Assembly (NCBI GenBank): GCA_002794775.1
Contig: NBAY01000003.1
Coordinates: 1,922,001 to 1,986,000 of the forward strand
Origin: Porodaedalea pini
Taxonomy: Eukaryota > Basidiomycota > Agaricomycetes > Hymenochaetales > Hymenochaetaceae
Length of the DNA stretch: 64,000 nucleotides
Direction of reading: 5' to 3'
The position numbers and the translations under genes are program-made. The notes beneath the pieces were generated by a model that made no database searches, was not told the origin of the DNA, and saw nothing but the letters and a program-made list of their open reading frames with translations. Shown in pieces: positions 23,342 through 36,749 of this stretch. Within the stretch, counting starts at the first letter, position 1, and every line of letters starts with the position of its first letter.

Positions 23342-25079
23342 GTCTTTCACTATCTGCTTTTTTCCAAAGCACGTATGGTTTGGCGTGATGCGAGAAACAA
23401 TGAACGAGTTCCAGAGACCAACAAAAGTGAGGTTCGTTCTGAAAATACGGTCGTGCACTCAGCTACGAAGTTCCATTTCTGCTGCACACTCGAGCCGACT
23501 CACGGATTGAGATAGCGCCTCTTTGACTTTCTTTGCAAAAAGAGATATATGTTTGAAAATGTGAGCGAGCAAGGATGTTTTGGCAGGCAGGTAAGGAAAG
23601 ATCAGTTGATAGATGCCCGTCAAGGGAGATCCAGAGTTAATGAATGTGAGTAGTGCTCCTGGCTAGGATGGTCGAGAGGTGGATTCAAATACAGTGGCCA
23701 CGGCGGACTGTGCCAAGTATCGACGGCTTCCGGTCGCGATGCGGGCAAATAATGGTAATCGAGTGGTTGATTGCCGATCACGGGACTCAGACGCGTCGAG
23801 CCGCGGCGCGAAGTCGGAGTTTCACTTAAGTACTAGTGACATGTATATACGATATATAATAATCTAATTCGTTAAAAATACAGCGACCTTGTGGTAGCTA
23901 TACTCGCAGTTGAGATCTAGATATGAAAATACAGATACATCAATTATCTAGAAACCTCTCGGTGAGCAGATTCTCTTTTGAAACATCTTCTAGCCCGAAG
24001 CCAGAGGCCGTCATCATCCTATATATCCTATCTAGCACAAAAATACTCTCTCATACTTTATTTGTGAAGACTATAGTCTCAAATGTTAATTCTGTAGGCA
24101 AAATTACTTATAAATTGATGCTGTCAGATTAAGAATATCAATGAGAGCGGAAACAGTGCGAGATCTCCGACAATACTCCTAACAAGCCAGAGAAAACTAG
24201 CACGTCAAATCGATCTTATTTGATTGCAAGCAAACAAGTACATTCCAAGTGTTCTAGCTTAGAATATACTGTAAGAGCTGAACAACGACTCTTTTGAGTC
24301 TTTCATGAATATATTGTTCAGTCGAAAATTACTTTCAACATAAACCGGGAATCATTTCTGCTTCTTCTGCCTCTCTATTGCAGGCTCCCCGAGCTCAGGA
24401 CTTTATGCCCTCAATTCTCTCCTTGAAACTCTGGTCTCTATAATTAAGCCTTGTCCGTCTCCGGGATCCAGAATCCAGATCCACGATGTATTGTTATCTA
24501 TCACTTACATTACTTAATCGCTAATTGCTTGTATATACTCAATACTATCGTACATAATCTGTTGTATGTCTCTAATATATCGCTTTATTTCAAGTTAGTA
24601 CGGCATTGGATGAATAGGATTAAGAGCAGGGTACACTATCGCAAGGTGGGAGCGAGACGCGATCACGTGCAAGACGCGCTAGGCAATTAGTCACACCTCT
24701 GTCACTACCGAACACGTCACTCTTTTGCCACGGCGATACCACCTAGCTCTCTCTTTCCCTCAGGTCCAGTGGCAAAGCATTTGTTTCATAAACAGACTCG
24801 AAACGTTTAGGAATTAGGTTGCATACTCCCTACCAATCAAACCACTACGGAAATCTTCACCAGTCGCCAACATGCCAGCATAACTTTAACGTGAATTTGG
24901 TCTTTATCTACTCAAGGGACCGGATGACGTCGACCGGAACGTACTTTTCTGTAGTCTCAAAATTGGAAAGCTCTGCATAGAGCTAGAGCGTGCAGTCTGG
25001 ACTTTAACTAGAGGGCTGGAATCGACTCCTCGCCGAGGTCTCCGACGATTCGTCATTCGCGAGATGCCGGGACTTGTCA
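23342..25079. other. gene-poor AT-rich region
   Basis: About 1.7 kb with no long or family-like frame on either strand. 23860-24650 is markedly AT-rich. I see no terminal repeats that would identify a transposon. Confidence 0.5.
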
Positions 25080-26339
25080 GCCCACTGCTAAGGAGAGGTA
25101 TATAAGGTGCGCCCTCAGCCTTAGCCTGTCTTCCTCATCTTGACCTCTTTCCACCGTGTTCTCTCTGCCAAGCTTTCTCACTGAGTTTCAGCCGCAGCAA
25201 GTCTTCAACAGTTAAGGTCCACTAACAGTGGCCGCACCTGACAGCACCCACCGTCGGCATCTAGAGTGGCACAAGGTCGTCCTCTCAACTTCAAACGTCA
25301 ACACATTGTCTGCTCAACTTTATGCAAGCTCCGCCATTAACAACTGAAGCCGACATGAAGCGCTGTCTTCTAGTAGGTCAACTGCTTTTCTGCCACCGTG
25401 AAATTGTTGCTTTCGTTGCTTTCTATCTCAGTGGAGCTCGTTCTCTTGCTCAAGAATGCCTAAGGAAAGTACCATCATCATCCAATGGTCTCAGTGTCTT
25501 ACCGTCTGTCATCCTTGCCATTCGACGTCTGATTGATCTGCGGTGGAAGATGTTCTCTATGTCTGGGTAGCTTGGTTTTATGGTTATCTCCTGGTCTTGA
25601 CTGGATGTACGTCGGTTCTTTCTCAGGTAATGCAAGTGGCTGACCGACATCTGCCTCCTGATCTCTTACTTGAGAAATGGTGAGGCAAGCCTTCACTTAC
25701 TAACTGTAATGGCGGTAGGAGTAGAAGGCGTCGGTCTGGAGGTTTTTCTTCTGGAGTCATCTGACTGCAGTTACTCGGCTTTCTGGTGGCTGACTGTTTG
25801 TCCCTCTCGACTGTCCACAACTGGTGCCTTTGGTGAGCTACTGTTACGCTTCCTCCGTTCTCTGTCTATTTCGGCTTCTGGGTCTATGCCTTTTGTACAG
25901 TCTGCTGCAACAGTCAGCGCTGGGAGCCGGCATGGGGTCGGCACGAAACGGGAGGGGTGGGCCCGTTTCATATTCCAGCATTGGTTCGCCTCATTTGTAA
26001 GCTCATTCCTCATAGTATTTAATGCCTTAAATGCTGACATCTTTTTACCGAGCTGTTGTTCTGTTATTTCTATGCGGCCATCTGACACGGAGTACGTTGG
26101 ATTCAATTGGGGCGGGGAGGAGAGGGACAGGAAGCTGATTAATGGTACTTAAGTTGCAGCAGCTACAGTAAACCTGAAGCATTGCAGCTACGCGATTACG
26201 GTTGTCTCGGCAGAATGTTTAGCTAGTTGTATTACTACTGGGGTTTAAATGAATGTTTGATTTTTTGCTATAGTAACTATGGTACGATAAGATAAAATAG
26301 TAATACAACGCAGTGCCTCTACCTGAATTTAATTATTAT
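25080..26339. other. unassigned region with a TATA element and coding-like minus-strand segments
   Basis: A strong TATA-like element (tatataagg at 25098-25106, +) is followed by a pyrimidine-rich, leader-like stretch, as at an LTR or a gene start, but only an 82-residue frame (25322-25570) follows. On the minus strand 26106-25771 is open and protein-like (GRIEITEQQLGKKMSAFKAL, then EAEIDRERRKRNSSSPKAP) with further charged, disordered segments down to 25499, yet no ATG opens it. It may be an uncharacterised gene with missed exons or a decayed transposon. I do not recognise it. Confidence 0.3.
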
Positions 26340-29300
26340 CTAGGGGTTTTTGGCCAGCGTCTTTTTCAAATCTGAATTGGCAGCCTCGAGCTTTTCAATT
26401 GTCGTCTCCGCAGCCTGCATCTTCTTGAGTAGATATGACGCGCGTATAGCAGCGGGATTGCGTTTGCCCAACCATCCAGCACGTACAGGCACGGGATCTT
26501 CGAGTGCTGACAACCTGGTTAGCTCATCTTCGCACGAGCGCACAGTTGTCTCGGCGCTCGCAATGCGCGCGGAATTCGAGGATATTTCTTGTGTCGCACA
26601 GAACACAGGATCTACAGGAAGTTTCAGTACGCACAATCTAACACTCGTTCAGGATACATACCTGCCACCAGCCTCTCGAAGACGTAGCGGTACACCGGTC
26701 TACCTGCCTTGATTACTGAAGGCCGGCCTGCAAAAGGTGGCTTATGTCGGTCTCATGTTCGGTTGAGCTAAAAGAGATAAAACGTGGGCGTACCATTGTG
26801 AGTCCCGATGGTTATGAGATCTGCATGTTCCATGTTGCGAAGAGCCGCCTCGTCGCCTTTGAATGGGAAATCGAGCAAGACATCGTGATACGAAATCTAT
26901 AAGTTATGAAAGTCAGCAACTATTCACCTCACATTAGAGAAGTAAGCAGACCTCGTCAGTCTTCGCGAGCTGCTTTAGGACAGCCCATGCTTGTTCTCGG
27001 CTCCAGGAGAGGTTCTTCGCGTCCTCTGCATCCTCACCGAAAGCTGTCTTGCGTAGCTCGTTTATGCCACGTCCAATGATATCCTCCACTGCGTCCTCCA
27101 CCTGCTGTCCGCTGTGGACTTTGTGAATCAGCTGAGGCATAGCCGTATGTTAGAAAATGACGATAGTAGAACATAAAAAGCATTGAGCTCACTGTCTCAA
27201 GATCACTCGCGCGTCCGCCGAGACGTTCCACCGACTTTCTCTGTTGAGGAGTTAGGCCCTCTTCGTCTCCTGTCTCGCGGAGCTTCTGAACGACGAACGA
27301 GAGCGCGCTGGATGCATCAGCGTCGGATAATGCAACAGCATGTAGCGGTTTCGAAGGAAGAGCTGCATATGAATTATTAAAACTGTATATTGTTTTCTAA
27401 AATTTTAAGATTTTATACCTTGAGCGAGCACCTTCGCGTTCTCTCGATTATCGCTAACAACGATGACGTGCGCAACGCCATTGTCTACGAGTGTCGCAGC
27501 CCATTTTGCAAGAACACTGATGATATCGTCTCGCCCATGTTTCGTTGCAAAGTTTTTAATCACCACGATAGGCTTTGTCTGCAGCTCTTGCATCTCCGAA
27601 GGCGTTTTGGGGCGATTTGTTTCTCTTCCCTTCTCTTGACCAGCACTGTCCGAATCCACAAATGCACTGGCATTTTCAAAGGTGCCGTCACCGTCCTCAG
27701 GACGCATGAGTTCGTCGCCAATACCTAGTTCACACATGATACCATTTCCCGCAACGCAGTCTAAGCGAGGATCGTGCCATGTGCCACGGAGGAGTGCAGC
27801 GCGGCGCCGAGCCTCTTCTTGCCGCCGCGTCTCTGCAGTTGCGGCTGAGCTCAGTTTGTTCTGCGCGTTTTGCATGGCGTGTGTGCTTGCACCCTTGAGA
27901 CCCGTGCCGACGACTTCGAGCATCTGCTGGACTTGCGTCTCGAGTGAGGCGCTCAGACCGGCTGGGTGTGCACAAGTGATATTGCATTAGTTCGACTTTC
28001 AATGTAGATCGATAACTGAGGGTACCAGTCACCTTTTGAACCGATGAGACCAACACTTGCGACGTCAATCAGGTTGTTTAGAGAGTTAATGAAGGGAAAG
28101 ACAGGCCAGTAGCCCGTCTGCCGTGCGAGGGAGAGCAGTAGCGCCGAATCCGAATTTGCTTTGTATAGCTCAGCGCAGTCAATTGTAAGCACAGGTCTGA
28201 CGATCACCGAGGAGAAAAACGTAAGATATAGAGGTCTATAACGTTTCGGTCGATCGCACCTTTCGTTGTCTTTCAGAAGCGAGAAAAGCATAGTTGACTT
28301 CCCGCTACCTTGTGGACCGTGAACGAAAGTGACCGTATCTGATTGCAGGGTGGCCTATTTAGTATGGTTGATGATAACTAATTGAAAGTGAAGATTGTAC
28401 TTGGGAAATCACTAAGATAGGATTGGACTTCTTCCTCGGCGTCTCGTCGCTCCTTCCAGCTATTGTGGTCACTCGCATGCTCGTCCTGATGGGTTGATAG
28501 CGCGAATGAAAGGCGATCTACAGTATTCGCTCTGAGCCATCTCCACACGTTCGACTCTGTAAAGGGTTCGTTAGAAAGAGCACTAGCTCCTGTGGAATGA
28601 GGAGTTGCTGACTGCGGTAATCAAACCAGTCGAGCATCTTTCCTTCAACTGCAAATACCCTAATAGGATCGAAGATCTGGGGCGTGTTCAAGTCAGTGCG
28701 GGCAATCCAGTAAACCATTCCTTTACTCGCCGTGTATGTGAGAGTACCGATAAGGAAGACGATGACGGGCGCAACGAGCCTCGGATGTCCGGCGATCCAG
28801 TCTCGGATCGCGTGCGCCTTGAGCGGACGCTCAAATGCAGTATTTAGTCGCGTAGATGCTCCTGCATTCGAGACACTAAGCCCATGCACACAGTTTCTAG
28901 CCGTTGCGGCGGCTCGTGCCTGGCGGAAGGTGATGACAGACGCTCGCAGAGCGCCAACTGCTCCTGGAGCAGGAGGAGTAAGGTCAATTATTCGTCCATA
29001 AGGCTAATTCAGACAAAATGAGATTTAGCACACTAAAGATAAAATTGCACATACCCTGAAAATATCGTACAGGCCCTCTTCGCGGATGTCTGGACCTTCA
29101 AAAGCGACCTTGAGCATCGGAGACGCGAACCTATGAAGGTCCTATAGAAGTTGTTCAGCTTCCCAAAACTGTTCTGCTAGGACAGCGACAAACTTCACGC
29201 CAGGGTTTTCCTTGGACAATCCAAGCATTGCCAGAAGCCTGCTTGAGGCCTGTCCAAGATGGAAAGCCGCCCTTCGCGTCACTTGCTGATTTCAGCTCCT

Positions 29301-29711
29301 TCACAATCTCGTCTAGGGCATTTTGGGCATGATTGTCGTAGGAGAACTTGACGAAGACGCCACCATCCTTGTGCCGTGGCTCGACGGAGACGATTCTGAA
29401 AGCATGACCGTTGACAGACTTAAGGATATCTTCCAGACTTTGCAAGAGATGTTCTTCACGGAAGATGCCAACGTAGTGTCGTAAGCTGCGTTCAAGTAAG
29501 TATGCATTTACAGAATGAAAACTATATCAACTCACTCCCATGTCCCAAAGCGTACAGGGAAGACGGAGTCGATGAATAAACATCCTTCTTTCTCAGTTGA
29601 CAGAAATTCTCCGGACACAGTGCCGACGCGTCTTACGCGTAGACGGTTTGAGGCACATAATAAAGCACTGGTGGTTTGGCGATTGACACAAGATCTGGAG
29701 ACGATGTGCAT
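26340..29711 (-). CDS. YME2: mitochondrial inner-membrane protein YME2 (mitochondrial escape protein 2)
   Basis: Inner-membrane protein with an RRM-like and an AAA-like NTPase part, involved in mitochondrial nucleoid and inner-membrane organisation. The chosen ATG at 29711 starts a basic, acid-free presequence (MHIVSRSCVNRQTTSALLCA). The RNA12-type block follows: GCLFIDSVFPVRFGTWE-LRHYVG, IVSVEPRHKDGGVFVKFSYD and FRPYGRIIDLTPP. A membrane helix is LVAPVIVFLIGTLTYT. The P-loop GPQGSGKST lies in FVHGPQGSGKSTMLFSLL, then RPVLTIDCAEL and a large domain with KPIVVIKNF and AHVIVVSDN (Walker B-like). The C-terminus is coiled coil (ASYLLKKMQAAETTIEKLEA) ending TLAKNP. Many short introns interrupt it; I joined blocks by homology, so several junctions are approximate. 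An alternative ATG at 29798 would add 29 residues. Divergent from the nucleoporin. Confidence 0.9.
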
Positions 29712-29959
29712 TATCGTCGTGGCGCGCTGCACGTCGTTTGGTATAAAGGCGTGTCCGAGTCGCAGCCCCTCACTCACCTCAACGCCATTCCGGCTCAAGA
29801 GATCGACGTGCCGATTTTATACGTCATGATCAGAGTGTGACTCGCGTTGCGTCACACATCATTTTTTCAGTCACACGCACGTGATGGCTTAGTTTTCCCA
29901 TCTGGTTCCGGGCCTTCGCGCAGCCGCTGGCCTTGTCCTCGAGGCCACTCAGAGTCACG

Positions 29960-32900
29960 ATGTTCGCCCCAACAGTCAAGTCGAACGCGTCGGCCAGACG
30001 CAACAAACCATATACTCGGCAGCCGCAAACCATGTCTCGCTCAGGCTCCATCCTCGGCACCATCAGGAACATCGTCTCAGCGCCCCTGTCCTGGTTCGCA
30101 TCCAACCAAGAAAACTTTGAGGACCTGGGCAAGCGCAGGAGAACGACTGCGCAGGATGTCTCGGACAATGAGGAGGAGCAGCCGCGGCATAAGGACAAGC
30201 GTATGCGTGTCGACGGTCCTGAGCGTCCTCCAGAACGTGTTCGACCACCTACTGCAGGCTACCTCGATCCGCCGCTGTCCACCCTGCAGACCACTCAAGC
30301 GAATATTCACCGGAGTAGGGGAGAGAAGGATGTGTACACTCGGCGCTCCTCAACGTATGGGGCTATGCCATTGCCAAATTCCCGTACCATGTCTGTCGAC
30401 CCTCCGTCGCACTATGCCACGCTTCATCGTGATCCTGCGATGGTGCCTCTTCCACTCGGATCGCCTGCCAGGTCGAGTCCGTCCAGGTCTGTCGGTCCTC
30501 AGGATGGCTTGCATGGACCACAGGCACATTTCAGACTGCGAACGTCTCTCACGCCCCAACCAAGCCCTGCAAAGCCTATGCGTCGCGAATCGTCAGCGCC
30601 GCCTCCGCTTTCGAGCCTCCAATCTCGTCCGATGTTTGTCAGGCCACCATCGGAGGAAAACCAGATCCGCAAGCTGGGTACCCAGAAAACATTGTCACTG
30701 GGTACGCTTGCTGACTTCAACCGCGGCGTACGTGCATTTACATACTCATTTGTGTTGTAAACTAAACAATGTCGGTAGTCTCGCGCTCCAAGCCGTGACA
30801 AGGCGTTGATTAGCCTTGGCTCCACCTCCAGTATTCCATCTCAAATTGCAACTTCAACTTCTTCTGATGGTATATTGCTTTCCCCCCAATACTCTTCTTC
30901 ATGCATCTTTTTCACGCATTGGTTTTCCTTCTCCTCTTTCAAGCTATCCTTCAACCGACCAAAAGTCTTTCTGAGAAGGCTTTTCATGAGCTTGAGATAT
31001 ACAAGACGCCCATCGTCCCCTCCAGATACAAGGATGCGAATGCCATTCCCGCCTTCCTCAAGCCGAAACGCGCGCACGTACCAATCCCCATGATCAAGAA
31101 AGGCAGGGAATCAAAGCCAAGCCTAGGTATTCCCACGAAGACCAGCCGCGAAAAAGGCGGATCCAGTGCGCGCGACAATGGTAAGCCATATGCTCGTTCA
31201 GGCGGCATCGGGAAGCTGCTCGCTCGGCGCAAGGCGGAAGAGGAAGAGGAACACAGCAACGCTAAAGTTGGTCTCGCTAGCGTTGAGGAGGATGACGAAA
31301 TGGACACAGACGTGGAGGCGGGTGCTCATAAGCGAGATGTTGGTGTCTCCACCCGGATGACATCGGGCTCTGAGGACGAGCGATCACGCTCGCGCAAGAC
31401 CACGGCGTCTACAGCTGCTAAGGTTGTTGATATCGATGCTGCCCCATCGTCTGCTCTGGATGATCCCTTCTTGCGTCACCCTACGACCGCGCCTGGTGGG
31501 CGTCATCAGCCTTATGGGCGTGTGGGTCGCACTCGTACGCGCGATCCGGGGCAGCGTTCAGTCCCGCTGGGGCGGCCGACGAATAGGTTCTCTGCAGCGT
31601 TTGACGACGATGAGAGTGTCGATGACACTGATCTAGGAATGAAGATCGACGAGGGTGCCAGTGGTGAAAAGGCACAATGTACAGTGGAGGCGTCAAAAGC
31701 CCCTGTTTTTGAAGTACCTAATGGGTTCTCATTCTCAAGTAATGTAAGTTTTAGTTCTGGCTATGAGATCCGCTACTTATTTTCTATGTCTCTGTAGGCA
31801 TCGGTCATTGATCATGATCATGCAGGAGCTAAGGAACCACCTATCCCTTCTCTTCCTTTCTCATTTGGTGGCAAGACTGTTGCTCCTGTCGCTGGGACAG
31901 CTGCGAAGCCCAAAGAGACGCCGATCTTTAAGCCCCCGACGTCGGCGTTTCCGACTGTCCAGCCTTCAGTTGAGCATAGCGAGAAGAAAGACGAGCCTGT
32001 GCCGACTGCACCCAAGCTTGCGGTTGTACCGCCGACGCCAAATCAGTCTATGACAGAAAAGAAAGAGGCATCGGCACCATCGAACTACTTCACTACGCCG
32101 TCTGGTGCTTCTGGATCAGGTAGTGCTCTGACATCTAGTACTGCGCCGAAGTCTACAGGAATACCGAACTTCTTTGCCAATTCTGCGTTGCTGGCAGATA
32201 ACAAACATGCCACTCCTGCACTTAAGGCACCAACGCCGTCGCCGTTTTCTCCCATGTCTTCTGCATCTCCAGCCACACCGGTCAAGGATCCCGAAAATCC
32301 GCTGTGGAACGGGAATGACGCTGAGCCAAGTGCGCCGCCGAAACTTTTTGCAGGCGCGAACAAGCCGTTCGCGTCCGGGACGAAGCCATCCGATGCTGCT
32401 AGCGTGGCGAGACCTTCAGTGATCCCTGCGCCGCTCTTTGGTGGGCCACCCAAACAAGGGGAATCCTCTGCGTCTGCGGATACTCGTCAATCAAATACTT
32501 TAGCGACCGGAGCGGCCGCATCGTCGTCTACATCCGCTACAGGCACGCCTTCACTATTCACTACCGCACCTCAAGGACCGACTGCACCTGCGAAGCCTGC
32601 TAATTCTGAGAGTAAACCTGCTGTGTCTACGCCGTCACCATTCTTTAGCTTTGGTGCTGGCGCGAGCTCCAGTGCTCCTAAGCCGCTCTTTGGCACTGGT
32701 TCTACCGCAGCCTCGAGCTCTCCGTTTTCTACGCAGCCAAGCCAGACATATCAGAATGCGGCCGATGGTGCGGGACAGAAGTCGCCCTTTTCGTTTGGTA
32801 CTCAAGCGTCTGGTGCTGTGAGCAACTCGTCTGTCACTCAACCTACCCAGCCATCTCAGAATGCGACCGGTAACTCAGAGCAGAAACCGCAATTTGCGTT

Positions 32901-34107
32901 CGGTGCCCCTCCAATGTCAAGTGCTACGAGTAACACGTCCGCTACGGCCAGCAATGATGCGCTCGCAGTCCCGAAACCTTTGTTTGGCGGTTCGTCTGGA
33001 AGCGCAGGGTTTACGTTTGGACCTTCAGCAGCTCCAACAGCACCTAATACAGATGCTACAAAGAATGCGAGTCCCTTCGCATTTGGAGCGCCGCCTGCGA
33101 CGCCTCCAGCTGGTGCTGAGCGTGCAAGTTCGCCATTCACATTCGGTACTCAGGCCCCTTCCTCTGCAGGTTCCACAGGCTTCTCCTTCGGTACGCCTGT
33201 TAAGACGAATGGTACTGTGGCAGGAACAGCACCTTCGACCCCGACAAGCACATCGCCATTCACATTTGGGTCTCAACCTCAGCGTCCTGTAACACCGCCA
33301 TCAAAACCGGACGAAGGGATGAGCATGGAAGAGAGCCCGACACACATGGATGTCAATGGCGCTGGGCAGAAGAAGCCCGCTGGCGGTATGACCTTCGGCC
33401 TTGGCCCGACGCCTGTGAATCCTTTCGGACAAAATACGACCTCTGGGTCCCCATTCAACTTTGGAGCACCGCCTTCGGGCGCATCGACAGCTCCTAATCC
33501 GTTCGCAGCAAAAGACGAGAACAAGCCCACCGCGTCTGGTACAACTAGCGGCTTCAACTTCAATCGCACTTCCTCGGCGCCAACTATATCTACGTCTTTC
33601 TCCTTTGGAGCGAAATCAGATCAGTCCACGCCGCCGACGACAGCATTTGGCGCTCCAACAAATCCCTTCGGCCAGCCGCAAGCCTCCTCCGGTGGTACGT
33701 CGTCGCCGTTCTCTTTCGGACAGCAGCAGCCGCCTGCGCCGCTAGCCAGCCCATTTGGAGCGCCCCCGCAGTCAGCACAACCGACGGCGGCAGCAGGATC
33801 GACGCCGAGTAGTCCATTCACGAGTACGCCGGCCTTCACGTTTGGCGCCCCTTCGGCGGCGCCCAGTAACCCATTTACCTTCGGTTCGAGCACTCCGTCG
33901 TCTCCCGCAAACGGTGCAACGGGGCTGCCGCAAACCACAGGCACAACTGGTGGTGGACCCGCGTTCACTTTTGGGCAACCAAGCGGTGCAAGCGGGTCGA
34001 CGCTGTTCAACATCGGCGCACCTCCTCCTTCTACGGCCCCCGGCGGCGGGACTCCTGGCCGCCAGATGAAGAAGTTACCAAGACGTGGGCCTCCGCCGAA
34101 GCGGTGA
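29960..34107 (+). CDS. FG-repeat nucleoporin, Nup1/Nup153-like
   Basis: A nuclear-basket nucleoporin that binds transport receptors through FG repeats. Four exons (29960-30727, 30779-30869, 30944-31743, 31798-34107) give 3969 nt, 1322 residues. Residues 30-45 (GSILGTIRNIVSAPLSWF) can form an amphipathic helix like the membrane-binding helix of yeast Nup1/Nup60, followed by an NLS-like GKRRRTT. The middle has a conserved-looking ELEIYKTPIVPSRYKDANAI and a long acidic/basic linker. The large last exon is a low-complexity FG domain with many PFSFG, FTFG, FGAP and PLFG motifs. The C-terminus is basic (GRQMKKLPRRGPPPKR), as in Nup1/Nup153, where it binds importins. The start is the first ATG in frame. 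Highly biased composition makes family naming from sequence alone uncertain between Nup1 and Nup60/Nup153. Confidence 0.85.
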
Positions 34108-34572
34108 CGCGCATTCATTGGACCATCAATAAATATCTTAACTTGTCTTCGAAAATTTGTGTTTGTTTCTCAAGTCTCTGCTTTCACTTGTGCGCAACCT
34201 CTTCATCAAGCACGCCTTTTTTCTCTTCTCTTCTTTATCCAAGAATTCATAACAGCTTCTTCTCTTTCCCTTTTTCTGTTCATTGATCCACCATCCATAT
34301 CCACTCTTATCGCAGCACTCTCCGTAAATTTACACCGTTGTCATTTGCATAAATTCTTTGTTGTTATCATCGCACGCGTTCGGTAGGTACTAGTCCTCGT
34401 AGCTAGATTGGAATCTTATCTCAACTGAATAGTTGACGATTCATCTCTGAGTACTGGCGATGAGAAAGCAAGACCTGTGACTTTTTGAGACGTGTCGCGT
34501 CGACGCGCCGCGTTGTGTTCAATCTTGTTCTCCGACGCGTTGCTCGCTGCAAGCTCAATTCTCGCTTTCACC
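34108..34572. promoter_or_regulatory. gamma-tubulin upstream region
   Basis: 465 bp rich in pyrimidine tracts on the plus strand (34190-34310), a usual feature of fungal promoters and 5' leaders. It serves the nucleoporin 3' UTR and the gamma-tubulin promoter. No gene. Confidence 0.5.
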
Positions 34573-36488
34573 ATGCCTCGCGAGATCGTGACGGTGCAGC
34601 TTGGACAATGCGGGAATCAAAGTAAGCCGCGCATGTGCCCTAAGACAAATTATGTTTTGACCTCAACGCTTGATCATTAACTTCTTTTAGTGGGCTCGGT
34701 GTATTGGCAACGATTGTGTGCGGAACATGGAATCAACAATGAAGGTATCCTAGAGGATTGGGCCACGGAGGGCGGCGATCGAAAGGACGTGTTCTTCTAT
34801 CAGGCGGATGATGAACACTACATTCCGCGTGCCATCCTCGTCGACCTCGAACCTCGAGTGAGCTTCTCTTCTTCATCTTGCCTTTCAGCACCAGTTGATC
34901 GTCTGAATGCAAGGTTATCCATAACATTCTTTCTTCCCCTTATGCCAGTTTGTACAATCCAGAAAATATCTTTGTGTCGAAGGATGGAGGCGGCGCGGGT
35001 AATATCTGGGCTCAGGGCTACTCTGCTGGCGAACGTATCTACGAGGAGGTCATGGAGATGGTTGACCGAGAAGCTGAGGGAAGTGACTCTCTCGAGGTGC
35101 GTCTTCGAGTTCTCTATGGCGGTAAAGTTGGTTTGTACTAACCAGCCTCGTCGGCTCAATGCAGGGATTCATGATGATGCACTCGATAGCAGGCGGTACA
35201 GGTTCGGGCCTGGGATCGTACATGCTCGAACGCTTGAACGACAAGTTCCCGAAGAAGCTCATTCAGACGTACTCTGTCTTCCCGAACGCACAGGAGGGCG
35301 ATGTCGTCGTGCAGCCGTACAATTCGCTGCTCACGCTCAAGCGGCTCACGAACCACGCAGACTCTGTCGTTGTGCTTGACAATGGTGCGCTTGCGAGACT
35401 TGCCGCAGACAGACTTCACCTTCAGACGCCGTCGTTCGATCAGACGAACCAGCTTGTACGCTCTTGCCTCTTTACACTAACTGAAAGTATGGCATTGACA
35501 TTTGATAAGGCTTCGACGGTCATCGCTGCGAGCACACAAACACTGCGCTATCCTGGTTACATGAACAATGATCTTGTCGGAATTATCGCATCCCTCATTC
35601 CGACTCCTCGTTGCCACTTCCTCATGACTTCGTACACGCCCTTCACAAGCGATCAGATCGACAAGGTGCGTCTCTATCTATGCAATTACTAAAAGGTATT
35701 ATTCTTAGTACTAACAACTTCCCTTAAACCTCGAAGGCCAAGCCTATTCGACGTACCACGGTGCTTGACGTTATGCGCCGACTTCTACAGCCCAAAAACC
35801 GGATGGTCTCGACGACACCGAGCAAGACAGCTTGCTACATCTCTATTCTGAACATCATTCAGGGCGAAGTCGACCCAACAGATGTGCGTCTTCTATAGAT
35901 GGCTTTTCTGCTCTGAGTCTAATCTTCTTGCAACGTAGGTCCACCAATCCCTTCTTCGCATCCGTGAACGGCAGCTCGCGACGTTTATCCCTTGGGGCCC
36001 AGCATCAATTCAGGTCGCTCTGACGCGCAAGTCACCGTACGTCACTGCGAATCACCGCGTGAGCGGCTTGATGCTCGCGAACCACACTAGTATCGCATCT
36101 GTGCGTACTTTGTATTCTCTATCCTAGATTGCGGCTCTATATTAATATGCGACCTACATTACCTTCACAGCTCTTCAAGCGAATGCTTGACCAGTATGAT
36201 CGTCTACGGAAGCGCAATGCGTTCTTGGATCAGTACAAGAAAGAATCGATGTTCCAAAATGATCTATCCGAGTTCGATGAGTCACGGTATGTGGCTTTTA
36301 ATTTGAGGAAGTACTATCAACTGAGCTAAATTTGGTTCTTACAGCGCGACTGTGGATGAGCTTTTGAAAGAATACAAAGCTTGCGAGAGTCCCGATTACA
36401 TTTCATACGTGCGTGTCTTGTTACGTCTCGTCAATTACATACCTACCATCGCCTTCAGGGTACTTCGACTGACGAACAGGGTACCTAA
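34573..36488 (+). CDS. gamma-tubulin
   Basis: The microtubule-nucleating tubulin of the spindle pole body. The start reads [16 protein letters not shown] and continues [20 protein letters not shown], then [20 protein letters not shown] and [20 protein letters not shown], all specific to gamma- rather than alpha- or beta-tubulin. The GTP-binding loop is [16 protein letters not shown]. Later blocks are [89 protein letters not shown] and the C-terminal helix [20 protein letters not shown]. The tail ends GTSTDEQGT. Nine or so short introns interrupt it; those at 34622-34690, 34858-34913, 35097-35164 and around 35456 were checked by frame. Convergent with MBF1. Confidence 0.96.
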
Positions 36489-36749
36489 TTTTGTCGTTGA
36501 TTTTGTTTGGCTTATGTATCGGTTACCGCCTATCTGTCGTATCACTAGTACTACTGTATAACATAACGCATGTTGTTTTCATTCCTTCTGGACCAGAGTA
36601 CTGCATGTTTGGTGTGGAGAACATATGCGCATTTAATGAATAGCTATGACAAGGTGCAAGCAATGTGACATCTAAGCAACAATGGATACATGAGGTGTGA
36701 AGGAAAACACATTAATCAATGAGAAAAGCAGTGGTGGAGGGCACAAGGA

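Noticed and set aside
25098..25230. Solo LTR or 5' LTR of a second retrotransposon
   Set aside because: TATA and leader look LTR-like, but I found no partner copy, no clear TG...CA ends and no target duplication.
29847..30809. 320-codon plus-strand open frame overlapping the nucleoporin
   Set aside because: It is an out-of-frame shadow of nucleoporin exon 1 with Arg/Ser/Cys-rich, non-conserved sequence, and it has no matching splice pattern.
32085..34118. Long minus-strand frames opposite the nucleoporin FG domain
   Set aside because: Repetitive GC-biased FG codons lack stops on the reverse strand; the products are simple Gly/Ala/Pro repeats.
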